From contig JANYGI010000061.1 of assembly GCA_025362495.1 (NCBI GenBank), positions 62,001-126,000 of the forward strand: 64,000 nucleotides of DNA, written 5' to 3'. Each line of letters starts with the position of its first letter. Within the stretch, counting starts at the first letter, position 1. The notes beneath the pieces were generated by a model, which saw only the letters and a list, made by a program, of their open reading frames with translations, had not been told where the DNA came from and ran no database searches. A program made the translations under genes and the position numbers. This DNA comes from Byssovorax sp. Its GTDB lineage: Bacteria; Myxococcota_A; Polyangia; Polyangiales; Polyangiaceae. This document shows, in pieces, positions 52,928 through 62,500 of the stretch.

Positions 52928-54520
52928 TCAAAAGCAGCAGCGGAATCCGACGTCGCAGTCCTGGTACTTGTACGGCTTCGAGATGAGCTCATCGCAGCGG
53001 AGGGCGCCGCCGGACGCGCTCCCCGACTCGCAGTGCGAGCCGCCGCGGACATGGCAGGCGGTCGGGTTGGCGGGATCGTCGCACGAGTTCTCCCACTCGG
53101 CGAGGTTGCCGCTCATGCCGTAGAGGCCAATCACACCGCCCTGACAGGTGGAGTCGGTGATGGCGTCGACGACGCCCGCGCAGGAGTTGACGGGGTTCGG
53201 ATTGGCGGCCGTGGGGCAGACGCCGGCCGGGGCGTTCGTGGTGGCATGATCGACGCCGCGACAGGACGTGTGATTGTAGATGTCGCCGTAAGGAAAGTCG
53301 TTGTTGCCCTGGGCGCTGCAGGCGTTGAACCACTCGCTCTTGGTGGTGTCGAGGTAGTTCACGTTGCCGGGATCGTTGTTGGCGCCGCCGCCGATCTTCC
53401 CGCAAAGGTGCTTCTTCGAGTACGCGCAGTAGGCGTAGGCATCGCACCAGTCGACGTAGGACACAGGGAGGTTGATCTGCGCGGGCGCGGGCGGCCACAT
53501 GCCCGGCACGTAGCCCGGCAGGCTGGCCTTGTAAGCGCAGGCCGGGGGCAGGTTCTGGATGACCTGGCCCGCCGTCAGAAACACGTTGTAATCGCTGTTC
53601 GTCACCTCGGCGGCGTCGATGCAATACGTGCCTCCACCGGCCTTGGGGACGATGGCCATGCCCGGGGGACAGGCGCACTTGTTCATCGTGCAGATCTGGC
53701 TGAGGCAGTTGGCCGCGACGGCGCACGTCTGGCCGGTCGAGCACTGCGGGCAGACCCCGCCGCCACAGTCGATGTCGGTCTCGGCCCCGTTCTGGATGCC
53801 ATCGTTGCACGTCGCGGGGACGCAGGTCTTCTTGACGGGATCGCAGATGCTGGAGGCGCAGTCCGCGTCGATCTTGCAAACGAGGTTGTTGGCGCACGGG
53901 GCGCACGCGCCGCCGCAGTCGACGTCGGTCTCGCTGGTGCCCGGGTTCTTCACGCCGTCGGAGCACGAGGGCGAGCAGGTATGAGTCATCACGCTGCAGG
54001 CAGAGCCTTTGCAGTCGTTCCCCGTGTTGCAGGTCTCGCCGGGGCCGCAGCCGTTGCAGGGGCCGCCGCAGTCGAGATCGCTCTCGGTGCCGTTGGCGAT
54101 GCCGTCGGTGCACGAGGGCGCGACGCAGAGCTTGCTGACCGGGTCGCAGTGCTTGGATTTACAGTCCTTGTCGACTTTGCATTTGCCACTGTCGTTGCAG
54201 GGATCGCAGACGGGGCCGCCGCAGTCTTTGTCGGTCTCCTTGCCGTCCATCATCATGTCGGTGCAGGTGACGGAGCCGCCCGTCCCGCTGCCCCCGCCCG
54301 CGCCGCCCGCGCCGCCCGCGCCGCCCGAGCCGCCCATGCCGGTGGTGGTGCTCATCTCGCCGCTGCCCGAGGTGACGGCCCCGCTGCCGCTGCTCGTCGT
54401 CGACGTCTTCGGCGGCGGTGGAGCGCTCGAGCTCGATCCCGATCCGCCGCACGAAGCCGCGGCGACGATCGATAGCGTGAAGAGCGCGAGGAGCGAGGAG
54501 ACGGTGGTGCGCGAAGTCAT
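52928..54520 (-). CDS. Lipoprotein with 4 Cys repeats and a C-terminal FGE/SUMF1-like domain
   Basis: 530 residues, close paralogue of 49217-52501. The signal peptide ends Ala-Ala-Ala-Ser-Cys, the linker is rich in Gly/Ala/Ser, and four Cys units carry Glu-(Thr/Ser)-Asp-x-Asp-Cys-Gly-Gly. The C-terminal ~240-residue FGE-like domain aligns along its whole length with the larger protein (Gly-Gly-Gly-Thr-Tyr-Cys-Ile-Asp, Val-Asp-Trp-Cys-Asp, Ser-Glu-Trp-Phe-Asn-Ala-Cys). It lacks the Cys-rich N-module of its paralogue. The two genes are tandem, same strand, each with its own promoter and terminator, so a gene duplication with change in repeat number is clear. Confidence 0.82.
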   Translation of the reverse strand: MTSRTTVSSLLALFTLSIVAAASCGGSGSSSSAPPPPKTSTTSSGSGAVTSGSGEMSTTTGMGGSGGAGGAGGAGGGSGTGGSVTCTDMMMDGKETDKDCGGPVCDPCNDSGKCKVDKDCKSKHCDPVSKLCVAPSCTDGIANGTESDLDCGGPCNGCGPGETCNTGNDCKGSACSVMTHTCSPSCSDGVKNPGTSETDVDCGGACAPCANNLVCKIDADCASSICDPVKKTCVPATCNDGIQNGAETDIDCGGGVCPQCSTGQTCAVAANCLSQICTMNKCACPPGMAIVPKAGGGTYCIDAAEVTNSDYNVFLTAGQVIQNLPPACAYKASLPGYVPGMWPPAPAQINLPVSYVDWCDAYAYCAYSKKHLCGKIGGGANNDPGNVNYLDTTKSEWFNACSAQGNNDFPYGDIYNHTSCRGVDHATTNAPAGVCPTAANPNPVNSCAGVVDAITDSTCQGGVIGLYGMSGNLAEWENSCDDPANPTACHVRGGSHCESGSASGGALRCDELISKPYKYQDCDVGFRCCF

Positions 54521-54529
54521 GCGACTTCA

Positions 54530-54559
54530 ATCGTGCGCGGGATACGAGCCGCGTGTCAA
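54530..54559 (-). promoter_or_regulatory. Promoter of the 4-repeat lipoprotein gene
   Basis: On the minus strand TTGACA (54554-54559), 18-bp spacer, CACGAT (54530-54535), 9 nt to ATG 54520. The TTGACACGCG start of the element is shared with the paralogue's promoter. It overlaps the 3' end of the MFS gene (stop at 54556). Confidence 0.6.
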
Positions 54560-55881
54560 TGTGCGCGATCCGCGGCGACGACGGCGCGCGGCGACGCTGC
54601 GATCGGCCACAGCAGCCAGGCGATGCAGCCCGGGAAGACCCACGACGTGAGCGTGAGGAACGCGGCCGTGTAGCTCCCCGTGCGCTGGATTGACCAGCCA
54701 ATCAGGGGGTTTGCGATGATGTACGCCAGTGACTGAGCCGCCGCCGTGAGGCCGCCCGCCGCCGAGACCTGGCGCGAGGGGACGCGCGCCAGCATCTCGG
54801 TGGTCGCCAGCGCGAAGAGGCCGCCGCCGCCCGCGAGGCTGACGCTGGCGCAGACGAGGACCGCATACGGGCCTCCCGCGAACGGGGCGACGAAGCTCAC
54901 CGCCATCAGCGCCGTCGCCATGGCGACGAGGCGACGCGGGACCGAGGCCTCGCCGCCGTGGCGCGCGCGGCTCGCCGCGTGGCCGAAGAGGATGGCGCCG
55001 GCGTCGAAGACCAGCGGCGGAAACCAGAGATACCGCGCGAGATCGCCCTGCAAGAGGTGCTGATCGTGGACGAGGTACTTGGCGGTCCAGTTGAAGTAAA
55101 AGCTGAGAATGGGCGAGGTCGCGAGCACCACGACGATGGCCCGGAGCACGGCCGGGTGCCCGAGGAGCGCGAGCGGCCCGAGCGCCGGGCGAGGCGCCGC
55201 GGGATCCGCGCTGTCGTGCGCGCTCACCGCGGGCGTTCCGGCCTCGTCGTCGTCGTGGCGATCGAGGGCCGCGCGGGCAGCGGGCGCGCGCGTGACGTAG
55301 AGCCAGATCGGGACCCACGAGAGACCGACGAACGCGGTGCCCGCGAAGGCGAAGCGCCAGCCGAAACGAGCCGCGAGCGACGTCGCCAGGAGCGGCGCGA
55401 ACATCGCCCCGATCGAGCTGCCGCTGAAGAGCACGCCGAGCGCGCGCGGCCGATCCTTCGCGGGGAGGGCGCGGTGGATCGTCTGCGCTGCCCCGGGAAA
55501 TGAAGGCGATTCAGCGAGGCCGAGGGCGATGCGGAGCGCGAAGAGCACGCCGAAGCCGGGCACGAGCGTGTGCAGCGCGGCGACGCCGGACCACACGAGC
55601 ACCGCGACGAGGAGGCCGCGGCGCGCGCCGACGCGATCGATGAGCCGCCCGGCGATCGGGGCGCCGACGAGGTAGGCGATCGAGAACGCGGAGACGAGCC
55701 AGCCATAGGCCACGTCGTCGATGCCGAGCTTCGCCTGCACGGTCGGCGCGATGACGGAGAGCGTCTGCCGATCGATGTAGCTGACCGCCATCGTGAAGGT
55801 GGCGACGAGCGTGAGAGCCCACGCGTGGCGGCGGGTGAGGCCGCCGCTCGGGGCGGCGAAGGGGTTCGACGACGGGATCAT
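54556..55881 (-). CDS. MFS transporter (anion:cation symporter/ACS-like)
   Basis: 441 residues with twelve predicted helices and a central charged loop (about 205-235). The N-terminal half has Ser-Tyr-Ile-Asp-Arg-Gln-Thr-Leu-Ser after helix 1 and Arg-Leu-Ile-Asp-Arg-Val-Gly-Ala-Arg-Arg between helices 2 and 3, the MFS signature. Arg-(Ile)-Ala-Leu-Gly-Leu-Ala-Glu-Ser-Pro in helix 4 is typical of the ACS family, which takes up hexuronates, glucarate or similar organic anions. The substrate is not certain; uptake of uronates would match a PL14-like lyase elsewhere in the window. TATCCT lies 11 nt before ATG 55881. Confidence 0.85.
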   Translation of the reverse strand: MIPSSNPFAAPSGGLTRRHAWALTLVATFTMAVSYIDRQTLSVIAPTVQAKLGIDDVAYGWLVSAFSIAYLVGAPIAGRLIDRVGARRGLLVAVLVWSGVAALHTLVPGFGVLFALRIALGLAESPSFPGAAQTIHRALPAKDRPRALGVLFSGSSIGAMFAPLLATSLAARFGWRFAFAGTAFVGLSWVPIWLYVTRAPAARAALDRHDDDEAGTPAVSAHDSADPAAPRPALGPLALLGHPAVLRAIVVVLATSPILSFYFNWTAKYLVHDQHLLQGDLARYLWFPPLVFDAGAILFGHAASRARHGGEASVPRRLVAMATALMAVSFVAPFAGGPYAVLVCASVSLAGGGGLFALATTEMLARVPSRQVSAAGGLTAAAQSLAYIIANPLIGWSIQRTGSYTAAFLTLTSWVFPGCIAWLLWPIAASPRAVVAADRAH

Positions 55882-56017
55882 GCGCTGCGCCGAGGATAGG
55901 CGGGCGCGCCCGCCTTGGAAATCGATCCCTCCGGCGCCGTCCGCCCGGCGGCCTTGATCCGGGGCGCCGTGTTGACGCCCGATCCCGCGCGGACACCACT
56001 ACTGACGCAAACTTGCA

Positions 56018-56136
56018 GCGGTAGTGCTGAACGGCGCGTAGCGCCGTGGGGTCCGGGGCTCGTCCCCCGGGGAGACAAAACTAGCGCTACCGCCCGCCGC
56101 AAAGCGGCGGCGCGCAGCGCGCAAACGAAGTTTGCG
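56018..56136. other. Hairpin-rich structured intergenic element
   Basis: Three perfect 7-bp hairpins with 3-nt loops lie at 56031-56047, 56094-56110 and 56120-56136. There is a CCGGGG/CCCCGG hairpin at about 56053-56070. An outer 11-bp arm pair (56018-56028 with 56083-56093, one G-U) encloses the first and second hairpins as a three-way junction. Density of perfect pairs far exceeds the surrounding sequence. Structured RNA, mobile REP-like element or terminator cluster are all possible. It fills much of the 281-bp gap between the MFS gene and 56163. Confidence 0.5.
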
Positions 56137-56144
56137 GCAATAGT

Positions 56145-56152
56145 GATAGACT
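56145..56152 (+). promoter_or_regulatory. Extended -10-like element downstream of the hairpin element
   Basis: TG at 56144-56145, A, then TAGACT at 56147-56152, 10 nt before ATG 56163; same form as the other short-leader promoters here. Confidence 0.35.
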
Positions 56153-56162
56153 CGCGCGCCTC

Positions 56163-56312
56163 ATGTCACCCTACCTCGCCTCCGACGCCCGCGACTTCGC
56201 CAACCCGATCGAGCCCTCCGGCGCCGGCGGGCGGAAGATCGCGCTGGCCATCGCCGGTGCGGTGGGAGCGGTCGAGTCGCCTGGTCGCAGGAGCATCCGC
56301 GCGGCGGGCTGA
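56163..56312 (+). CDS. Short ORF, probably the 5' remnant of a lost gene
   Basis: 49 residues starting Met-Ser-Pro-Tyr-Leu-Ala-Ser-Asp. The first ~37 codons have the strong third-position GC bias of real genes and include the start of a hydrophobic helix (Lys-Ile-Ala-Leu-Ala-Ile-Ala-Gly-Ala-Val). The bias then fades and the frame ends at TGA 56312. It has a good -10 just upstream. It looks like the N-terminal fragment of a membrane protein. The following gap 56313-56528 holds no gene I can support. Confidence 0.35.
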   Translation: MSPYLASDARDFANPIEPSGAGGRKIALAIAGAVGAVESPGRRSIRAAG

Positions 56313-56528
56313 GAGAGTGGCCGTTCATCGGCCGCGCTCGACCCACGCGGAGAAATCGGTTTGCTCCGAGGAGGCCAGTCACCTCGGCCCGGCCCGGCGG
56401 CGCGCGAGATCGGCGTGGAGCGGAATTGTGCACGGTGCTTTTTCGCTTGATCCGCGCCGGGCCGGCGTCGCCTAATGCGCCGCGATACCCGGAGTGAACA
56501 GCCTCGTGCGGAGTGAAGGAGCAACGAA

Positions 56529-57998
56529 ATGCGACGAACAGTGACGATGACGATGGTGGTGAGCGTGGTACTCGCGGCGTCGGCGGGCGTGGCGGAGGCA
56601 GCGACGCTCGAGGTCGGCCCCGGAAAGACCTACGCGACCCCGTGCGACGCCATCGCGGCGGCGATGCCCAATGACGTCGTCGAGGTCGCGGCGGGCACGT
56701 ACACCGACACCTGCTCCATCGGCGTCAAAGGCCTCACCGTGCGCGGCGTCGGCGGGCGGCCGAAGATCGATCTCTCGGCGACCGAGCACCCGTCCGGCTA
56801 CAAAGGCATCTACGTCATCGACGCCGACGACGTCACCCTCGACAACCTCGAGCTGACGGGCGCCCACATCAGCGACGACAACGGGGCCAACGGGGCCGGG
56901 ATCCGCATCCAGGCGGCGGGGCTCACCGTGCATGGCTGTTACATCCACGACAACCAGAATGGCATCCTCGGCGGGATCTCCCCGAACGGCGGGAAGATCA
57001 CCATCGAATACACCGAGTTTGCGCACAACGGGCTCGGCAACGGGTGCAACGTCGGCGGCTGCACTCACAACCTCTACATCAACCACGTCGACGAGCTGCT
57101 GTTCCAGTACAACTGGTCGCACGACATCCCGAACGACTTCCCCGACAAGGGGCACCTGCTCAAGTCGCGCGCCGCGAAGAACACCATCCTCTACAACCGG
57201 ATCACCGGCGAGATGGGGCACGACAGCTACGCCCTCAATTTCCCCAACGGCGGGCTGACGATCCTGGTCGGCAACCTGATCGAGAAGGGGCCGAACGGCG
57301 ACAACAAGATCCTGCTCAGCTACGCTGAAGAGGGCGCGAGCAACGCCGACAAGCGGGTCTTCCTCGCCAACAACACCTTCGTCAACGACGCCGCCGACGG
57401 GACGTTCGTCAAGCTGGCTGACGGCGATCTCGTGGCGCACAATAACCTCTTCGTCGGTCCGGGCACGGTGTCGTCCACGGGCGCGCTGCCGGCCGACAAC
57501 CTCTCCGGCGTCGATCCGAAGTTCGTCAATCAGGCGATGTTCGACTACCACCTCCAGGCGGGCTCGCCGGCCATCGACAAGGGCGTGGATCCCGGCAAGG
57601 CCGACGCCTTCTCGCTCACGCCGGTCGAGGAGTACGTTCAGCCGCTGAAGGGCGTGATGCGCAAGAGCGATGGGAAGCTCGATATCGGAGCGCTGGAGTT
57701 CGGTACCGACGTGACCGGGATGGGCGGCGGCGGCGCGACCGGGAGCAGCACCACGTCGGCCGGCGTCGGCGGCAGCGGGGCGACGGGCGCGGGCGGCGCG
57801 ACCGCGGCGGGGACCGGGAGCGGATCGGCCGCGACGGGCTCCGGCGGCGCGGGCGGCGGCGGCGCGACGAGCGGCGGTGAGAGCGGCGGTTGCGGCTGCG
57901 AGGTCGCAGGGCACGAGTCGGGCAGCGGCGCTCTCGGCCTCGTCGGCCTCGGCCTCGCCATGGCCGCTCTCGGCCGCAAGCGTCGTCAGGCACGCTGA
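56529..57998 (+). CDS. Secreted parallel beta-helix protein with MYXO-CTERM-like tail
   Basis: 489 residues. A signal peptide (about 1-24, ending Ala-Glu-Ala) precedes a right-handed beta-helix domain (about 30-390) with repeated short strands, Asn ladders and Gly-turns as in pectate-lyase-like proteins and CBM-linked polysaccharidases. A Gly/Ala/Ser/Thr linker (about 395-455) leads to Gly-Cys-Gly-Cys, a hydrophobic helix (about 465-482) and Arg-Lys-Arg-Arg at the end. That Cys-helix-Arg tail matches the MYXO-CTERM sorting signal, which in myxobacteria directs proteins to the cell surface after processing. The catalytic residues are not identified. A hairpin at 58022-58040 follows. Confidence 0.82.
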   Translation: MRRTVTMTMVVSVVLAASAGVAEAATLEVGPGKTYATPCDAIAAAMPNDVVEVAAGTYTDTCSIGVKGLTVRGVGGRPKIDLSATEHPSGYKGIYVIDADDVTLDNLELTGAHISDDNGANGAGIRIQAAGLTVHGCYIHDNQNGILGGISPNGGKITIEYTEFAHNGLGNGCNVGGCTHNLYINHVDELLFQYNWSHDIPNDFPDKGHLLKSRAAKNTILYNRITGEMGHDSYALNFPNGGLTILVGNLIEKGPNGDNKILLSYAEEGASNADKRVFLANNTFVNDAADGTFVKLADGDLVAHNNLFVGPGTVSSTGALPADNLSGVDPKFVNQAMFDYHLQAGSPAIDKGVDPGKADAFSLTPVEEYVQPLKGVMRKSDGKLDIGALEFGTDVTGMGGGGATGSSTTSAGVGGSGATGAGGATAAGTGSGSAATGSGGAGGGGATSGGESGGCGCEVAGHESGSGALGLVGLGLAMAALGRKRRQAR

Positions 57999-58021
57999 GA
58001 GGGAGTGGGGAGGTGAGGGAG

Positions 58022-58040
58022 CGGCCAATGAACGGCCGCT
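58022..58040 (+). terminator. Hairpin terminator of the beta-helix gene
   Basis: A perfect stem of about 7-8 bp (AGCGGCC with GGCCGCT) and a 7-nt loop, followed by CTCTTTC. A similar but diverged inverted copy occurs near 56313-56340, on the other side of the gene. Confidence 0.45.
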
Positions 58041-58045
58041 CTCTT

Positions 58046-59335
58046 TCAGTCTGCACGGGGCCGCGCGGTCTCGGCGACAGTGATCAGCGCGTGATAGTGG
58101 GCCTCGACCGGGCGCAGATCGACGGCGTCCATGAACGAGGTGAAGGCGAAGAAGGGCAGCAGTGTCTCCCACGCGGAGAGCCAGCGGGGCAGGTATCTCG
58201 GCCGCCTGAGGATGCCTCTGGCGCGGAGCTCGGCGAGGACGGCGACGTCGTCGAGGCAGATGCGGCCCGAGACGAGCAGCTCGACCTCGTCGCGAAATCC
58301 TCCGCGGATCACGGCCGAAAGGAAGGCGTGGACCTCGAGCAGGCCAGCGAGATAACAGGCATCCTTCGTGAACGGGGCGCCCCCCGTCACGAGGCCGCCG
58401 CGGCAGACCCGCTGCGCGTCGAAGTAAGCGTCGCGCGGCTCGGCGCCGCGCTCGACGAGGAAGCGGTAGAGATCGAGGAAGCTCGCGCCCTGTTCGGCCA
58501 TGTCGACCAGCTTGACCCGGGTGGCGAGGCGCGTGAGGCGGCCAATCGAGAGAGCGCGGTTGTAGAGCTCGGAGAACACCGCGAGGCCCTCCTGCGTGCG
58601 CGTGGTGCGCGGGCCGCCCGATCGCAGGAACGAGGCGCTCTGCTGGAGCGCGCCGTTCTGCGCCGTGAGCGCGTGAGTCTCGATTTCGTGGTGCCACAGG
58701 CCCTCGACTTCCCACGGCGCGAAGGTCGCGTCGGGGCGCACGCGGACGCGGTTCATCCCGGCGACGCATTTGGCCGTGGCGCGCTCGTCGAGGACGATCT
58801 CCAGCTCGAGCCGCGGGCGGCGCTTCGCGGCGCGGATCTGCAGGCGCGTCACGAGCTCGGGCGCGGTGATCACCGCGGCGCGCGAGTCCCGGGCCTCGTC
58901 CCAGCCGTGGACGCGGAGGCGCTCGATCAGGTGGTCGGCCAGATCGATGTTGCGCGCCGACGCGCCGAAGAAGGCCGTGCGCGCGCCGCCGTAGAGCGTG
59001 CGCGAGCGCTCGTAGAAGTCGCGCGTGCCGACGGCGAGGAGCAGCTCGTTGCCGTCGATGAGCGAACGAACCGTGGCGCGAAGCCACCCGGCGATGGAGT
59101 CGTCGCCCTCGATCGAGCCCTCGATGGCGGCGAGCTCCGCGACCTGGGCGCCGATGCCCTCGCGATCGATGGCGTGGTCGATGGTGGGCAGGCGCGTCGC
59201 GCCGGAGGCGAAGAAGGCCTCCTCGACCTCGCGAGGCCAGGCGATCTCTTCGAGGAGCTTGCCCTTGTTCCGGCGCTCGCCGAGGACGCGACCAACGCGC
59301 GCGATCTGCTCCGTGACGCGGCGCTCATTCTCCAT
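58046..59335 (-). CDS. DUF1704/QEGLA-motif metallopeptidase-like protein
   Basis: 429 residues from ATG 59335. The metal-binding motif His-His-Glu-Ile-Glu-Thr-His (about residue 213) and, later, Thr-Gln-Glu-Gly-Leu-Ala define the DUF1704 family ('flavohemoglobin expression-modulating QEGLA motif' proteins; tyrosine/glutamate carboxypeptidase MATCAP-type in eukaryotes). It is expected to be a zinc carboxypeptidase; bacterial substrates are unknown. An in-frame ATG at 59494 adds 53 residues but TATGTT 6 nt before 59335 supports the shorter leaderless start. Cytoplasmic. Confidence 0.82.
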   Translation of the reverse strand: MENERRVTEQIARVGRVLGERRNKGKLLEEIAWPREVEEAFFASGATRLPTIDHAIDREGIGAQVAELAAIEGSIEGDDSIAGWLRATVRSLIDGNELLLAVGTRDFYERSRTLYGGARTAFFGASARNIDLADHLIERLRVHGWDEARDSRAAVITAPELVTRLQIRAAKRRPRLELEIVLDERATAKCVAGMNRVRVRPDATFAPWEVEGLWHHEIETHALTAQNGALQQSASFLRSGGPRTTRTQEGLAVFSELYNRALSIGRLTRLATRVKLVDMAEQGASFLDLYRFLVERGAEPRDAYFDAQRVCRGGLVTGGAPFTKDACYLAGLLEVHAFLSAVIRGGFRDEVELLVSGRICLDDVAVLAELRARGILRRPRYLPRWLSAWETLLPFFAFTSFMDAVDLRPVEAHYHALITVAETARPRAD

Positions 59336-59341
59336 GCCCGG

Positions 59342-59347
59342 AACATA
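59342..59347 (-). promoter_or_regulatory. -10 element of the DUF1704 gene
   Basis: On the minus strand TATGTT, 6 nt before ATG 59335; leaderless transcript predicted. Confidence 0.4.
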
Positions 59348-59590
59348 GCCGCGCGGCGCGCACCGGTCGAAATGGTCGCGGAGCCGCTGGCGCAGGCCGA
59401 CTCTGGCGCAGGAAACGAGCGGCAGACGCAGGGAATGGCCCGCCGTGCGGCTTGACAGCGGGCGGCCGTTTGGGTTGTTTGGGACGGATCCCATTTCCCC
59501 GCACTTCGCGTCAGGGTGGCACCCGACCCGGAGTGTACCTGTTCATTTCGAACTGCCCCGGCGCTCTGCATGCCGGGGAACGAGGTCGTC

Positions 59591-62500
59591 GTGTCGCAAG
59601 ACCGCCTGTTCACTCTGGCGATGCTGAAACAGCTCGCCGCACCGTTCAGCATTCTCGCCCTGATCGGAGCCGCGACGGTGTCGTCCGCGGGCTGCGGCAG
59701 CACGCCGGATCCCACGGGCAGCGGCGGCGCAGGGGGCACTGCCGCCACCTCGACCACCACCGCGGCGTCCTCGACGACGACGGGCGGTGGCTGCGCGGTC
59801 CCCAGCGATTGCCCCGGGGTCGACACCGACTGCTCGAAGCGGAGCTGCTCGGCGGGCGTCTGTGGTGTCACGTTCACCGCGGCCGGCGCGGCGACCACCG
59901 ATCAGACCGCGGGCGACTGCCAGCAGAGCGTCTGCGATGGCAAGGGCGCGACGACCACGCAGAACGACGACACCGACGTCCTCGACGACGGCAACGACTG
60001 CACCGACGACGTGTGCACCGCGGGCGCGCCGGAGAACAAGCCGAAGGCCTCGGGCGCGACGTGCGCGTCGAACGGCGGCAAGGTCTGCGACGGCGCGAGC
60101 GCGTGCGTGGAGTGCGTCGACGCGGCGGGCTGCGCGAGCGGCGTGTGCGCGAAGAACGCCTGCATCGCGGCCTCGTGCACCGACGAGGTCAAGAACAACA
60201 CCGAGACCGACGTCGACTGCGGCGGCCCGGACTGTAACCCCTGCGCGGCCGGGAAGGCCTGCGCCGCGGGCACGGACTGCGTCGACACCATCTGCACGGC
60301 CGGCATCTGCGCCGCGGCGACGTGCAGCGACGCCGCGAAGAACGGCGCCGAGACCGACGTCGACTGCGGCGGTGGCATTTGCAAGGGCTGCGGCCCGACG
60401 CTCGGGTGCAAGATCGACGGCGACTGCGTCGGCGGCTCGTGCTCCGGCACGATCTGCCTCCCGACCTGCACCGACAAGGTGAAGAACAGCGGCGAGACCG
60501 ACGTCGACTGCGGCGGCCCGACCTGCACCGTGTGCGTGGACGGGAAGGCCTGCGCGGCGGCCGCGGATTGCAAGAGCAAGGTCTGCACGGCGGGCGTGTG
60601 CGTCGCCCCGAGCTGCACCGACGGCGTGCAGAACGGGACCGAGTCGGACAAGGACTGCGGCGGCCTCTGCGGCCCCTGTAACCCGACGCAGATGTGCACC
60701 AAGGGCGCCGACTGCGCGACCGGCGTGTGCACCGGCAACGTGTGCCAGGGCGCGGTCTGCAACGACAACACCAAGAACGGCAGCGAGACCGACGTCGACT
60801 GCGGCGGGATGTGCGCGACGAAGTGCGGCACGAGCAAGGCGTGCCTCGTGGCCGGCGACTGCGTGAGCCAGGTCTGCGCCGGCGGCGTCTGCCAGGCGGC
60901 GATCTGCGGCGACGGCGTGAAGAACGGCACCGAGGCCTGCGACGACGGTAACCCCGTGAGCGGCGATGGCTGCTCGTCGGGGTGCGCGGTCGAGGCGGGC
61001 TTCACCTGCGCCGGCTCCACCCCGACGGTCTGCTCCGCGATCTGCGGCGACGGCGTCAAGGTCGCCGGCGAGCAGTGCGACGACGGCAACGCGACGACGG
61101 GCGACGGCTGCTCGGCGGTCTGCGTGGTCGAGCAAGGCTTCACCTGCGGCGGCGCGCCCAGCGTCTGCACGACGACGTGCGGTGACGGCTTCAAGGCCGG
61201 CGCCGAGGCCTGCGACGACGGCAACGGCATCCCCAGCGACGGCTGCACGGCGTGCGTCGTCAACGCCGGCTTCACCTGCACTGGCTCGGCGCCGAGCGTC
61301 TGCACGGCGATCTGCGGCGACGGCATCAAGGCCGGCGCCGAGGGCTGCGACGACGGCAACACCGTCAACGGCGACGGCTGCTCGGCGACCTGCACCGTGC
61401 AGGCCGGCTACGCCTGCAACGGCGCGACGCCGAGCGTCTGCACGACGATCTGCGGCGACGGCGTCATCGCCGGCAGCGAGGCCTGCGACGACGGCAACAT
61501 CGCCAACGGCGACTGCTGCTCGTCGAGCTGTCACGTCGAGGCGGGCTGCGAGGTCGAGGCGAACAGCACCATCCCGACCACCAACGTGCTCTCGGCCGTG
61601 GCGATCAACAACAAGGTCAACGGGTTCATCAACCCGAGCGGCGACAAGGACTACTTCTCGTTCGCCGTCCCCGCGAACGCGACGGCCGTGCTCACCGCGC
61701 AGACCATCGACAACTTCCTCGGCATCACCTGCGCGTCGAACAACATCGACACTGTCGTGACGCTGTTCGACTCGTCGACGCCGGCGGTCTCGCTCGTCAG
61801 CAACGACGACTTCGGCGGCAACCACTGCTCGAAGATCGTCTCGAGCACGCTCAACCCCGGCACGTACTTCATCGAGGTCCGCGCCTACACGTTCGCGAGC
61901 CCCGCGACGTTCGCGTACACGCTCCAGACGAGCATCGCGCTGAAGATCTGCGGCAACGGCATCATCGAGGCGCCCGAGCAGTGCGACGGCGGCCCCACGT
62001 GCGCCGCGGACTGCACGCTGATCCCCGTCTGCGGTGACGGCACCATCAGCGGCACCGAGATCTGCGACGACGGCAACAGCGTCAACGGCGACGGCTGCAG
62101 CAGCGCCTGCGCGCTCGAGGGCGGCCAGAACGAGGTCGAGCCCAACGGCACCCTCGCGCTCGCCGATGCCCGCGCGCTCGACGCGACGCCGACGGTGTTC
62201 GCCGGCAGCAACACCCTGCTCGCCTCGATCGGCAAGGTCGGCGACAAGGATGTCTTCAAGGTCACCGTCGCCACCGCCGGCGTCGTGCGCTTCGAGACGT
62301 TCGAGACCGCGGCGCTCGACTGCCTCACGATCGCGACGAGGCTGACGCTGCTCGGCAGCGGCGGGACGACGCTCTACACGGACACGACGACGGGCATCAA
62401 GAGCTGCTCGGCGATCGACGCCTACCTCGCCGCGGGCACCTACTACATCCAGGCCGAGCAGGCCGCGGGCACGCTGACGATCCCGAAGTACCTGCTCCAG

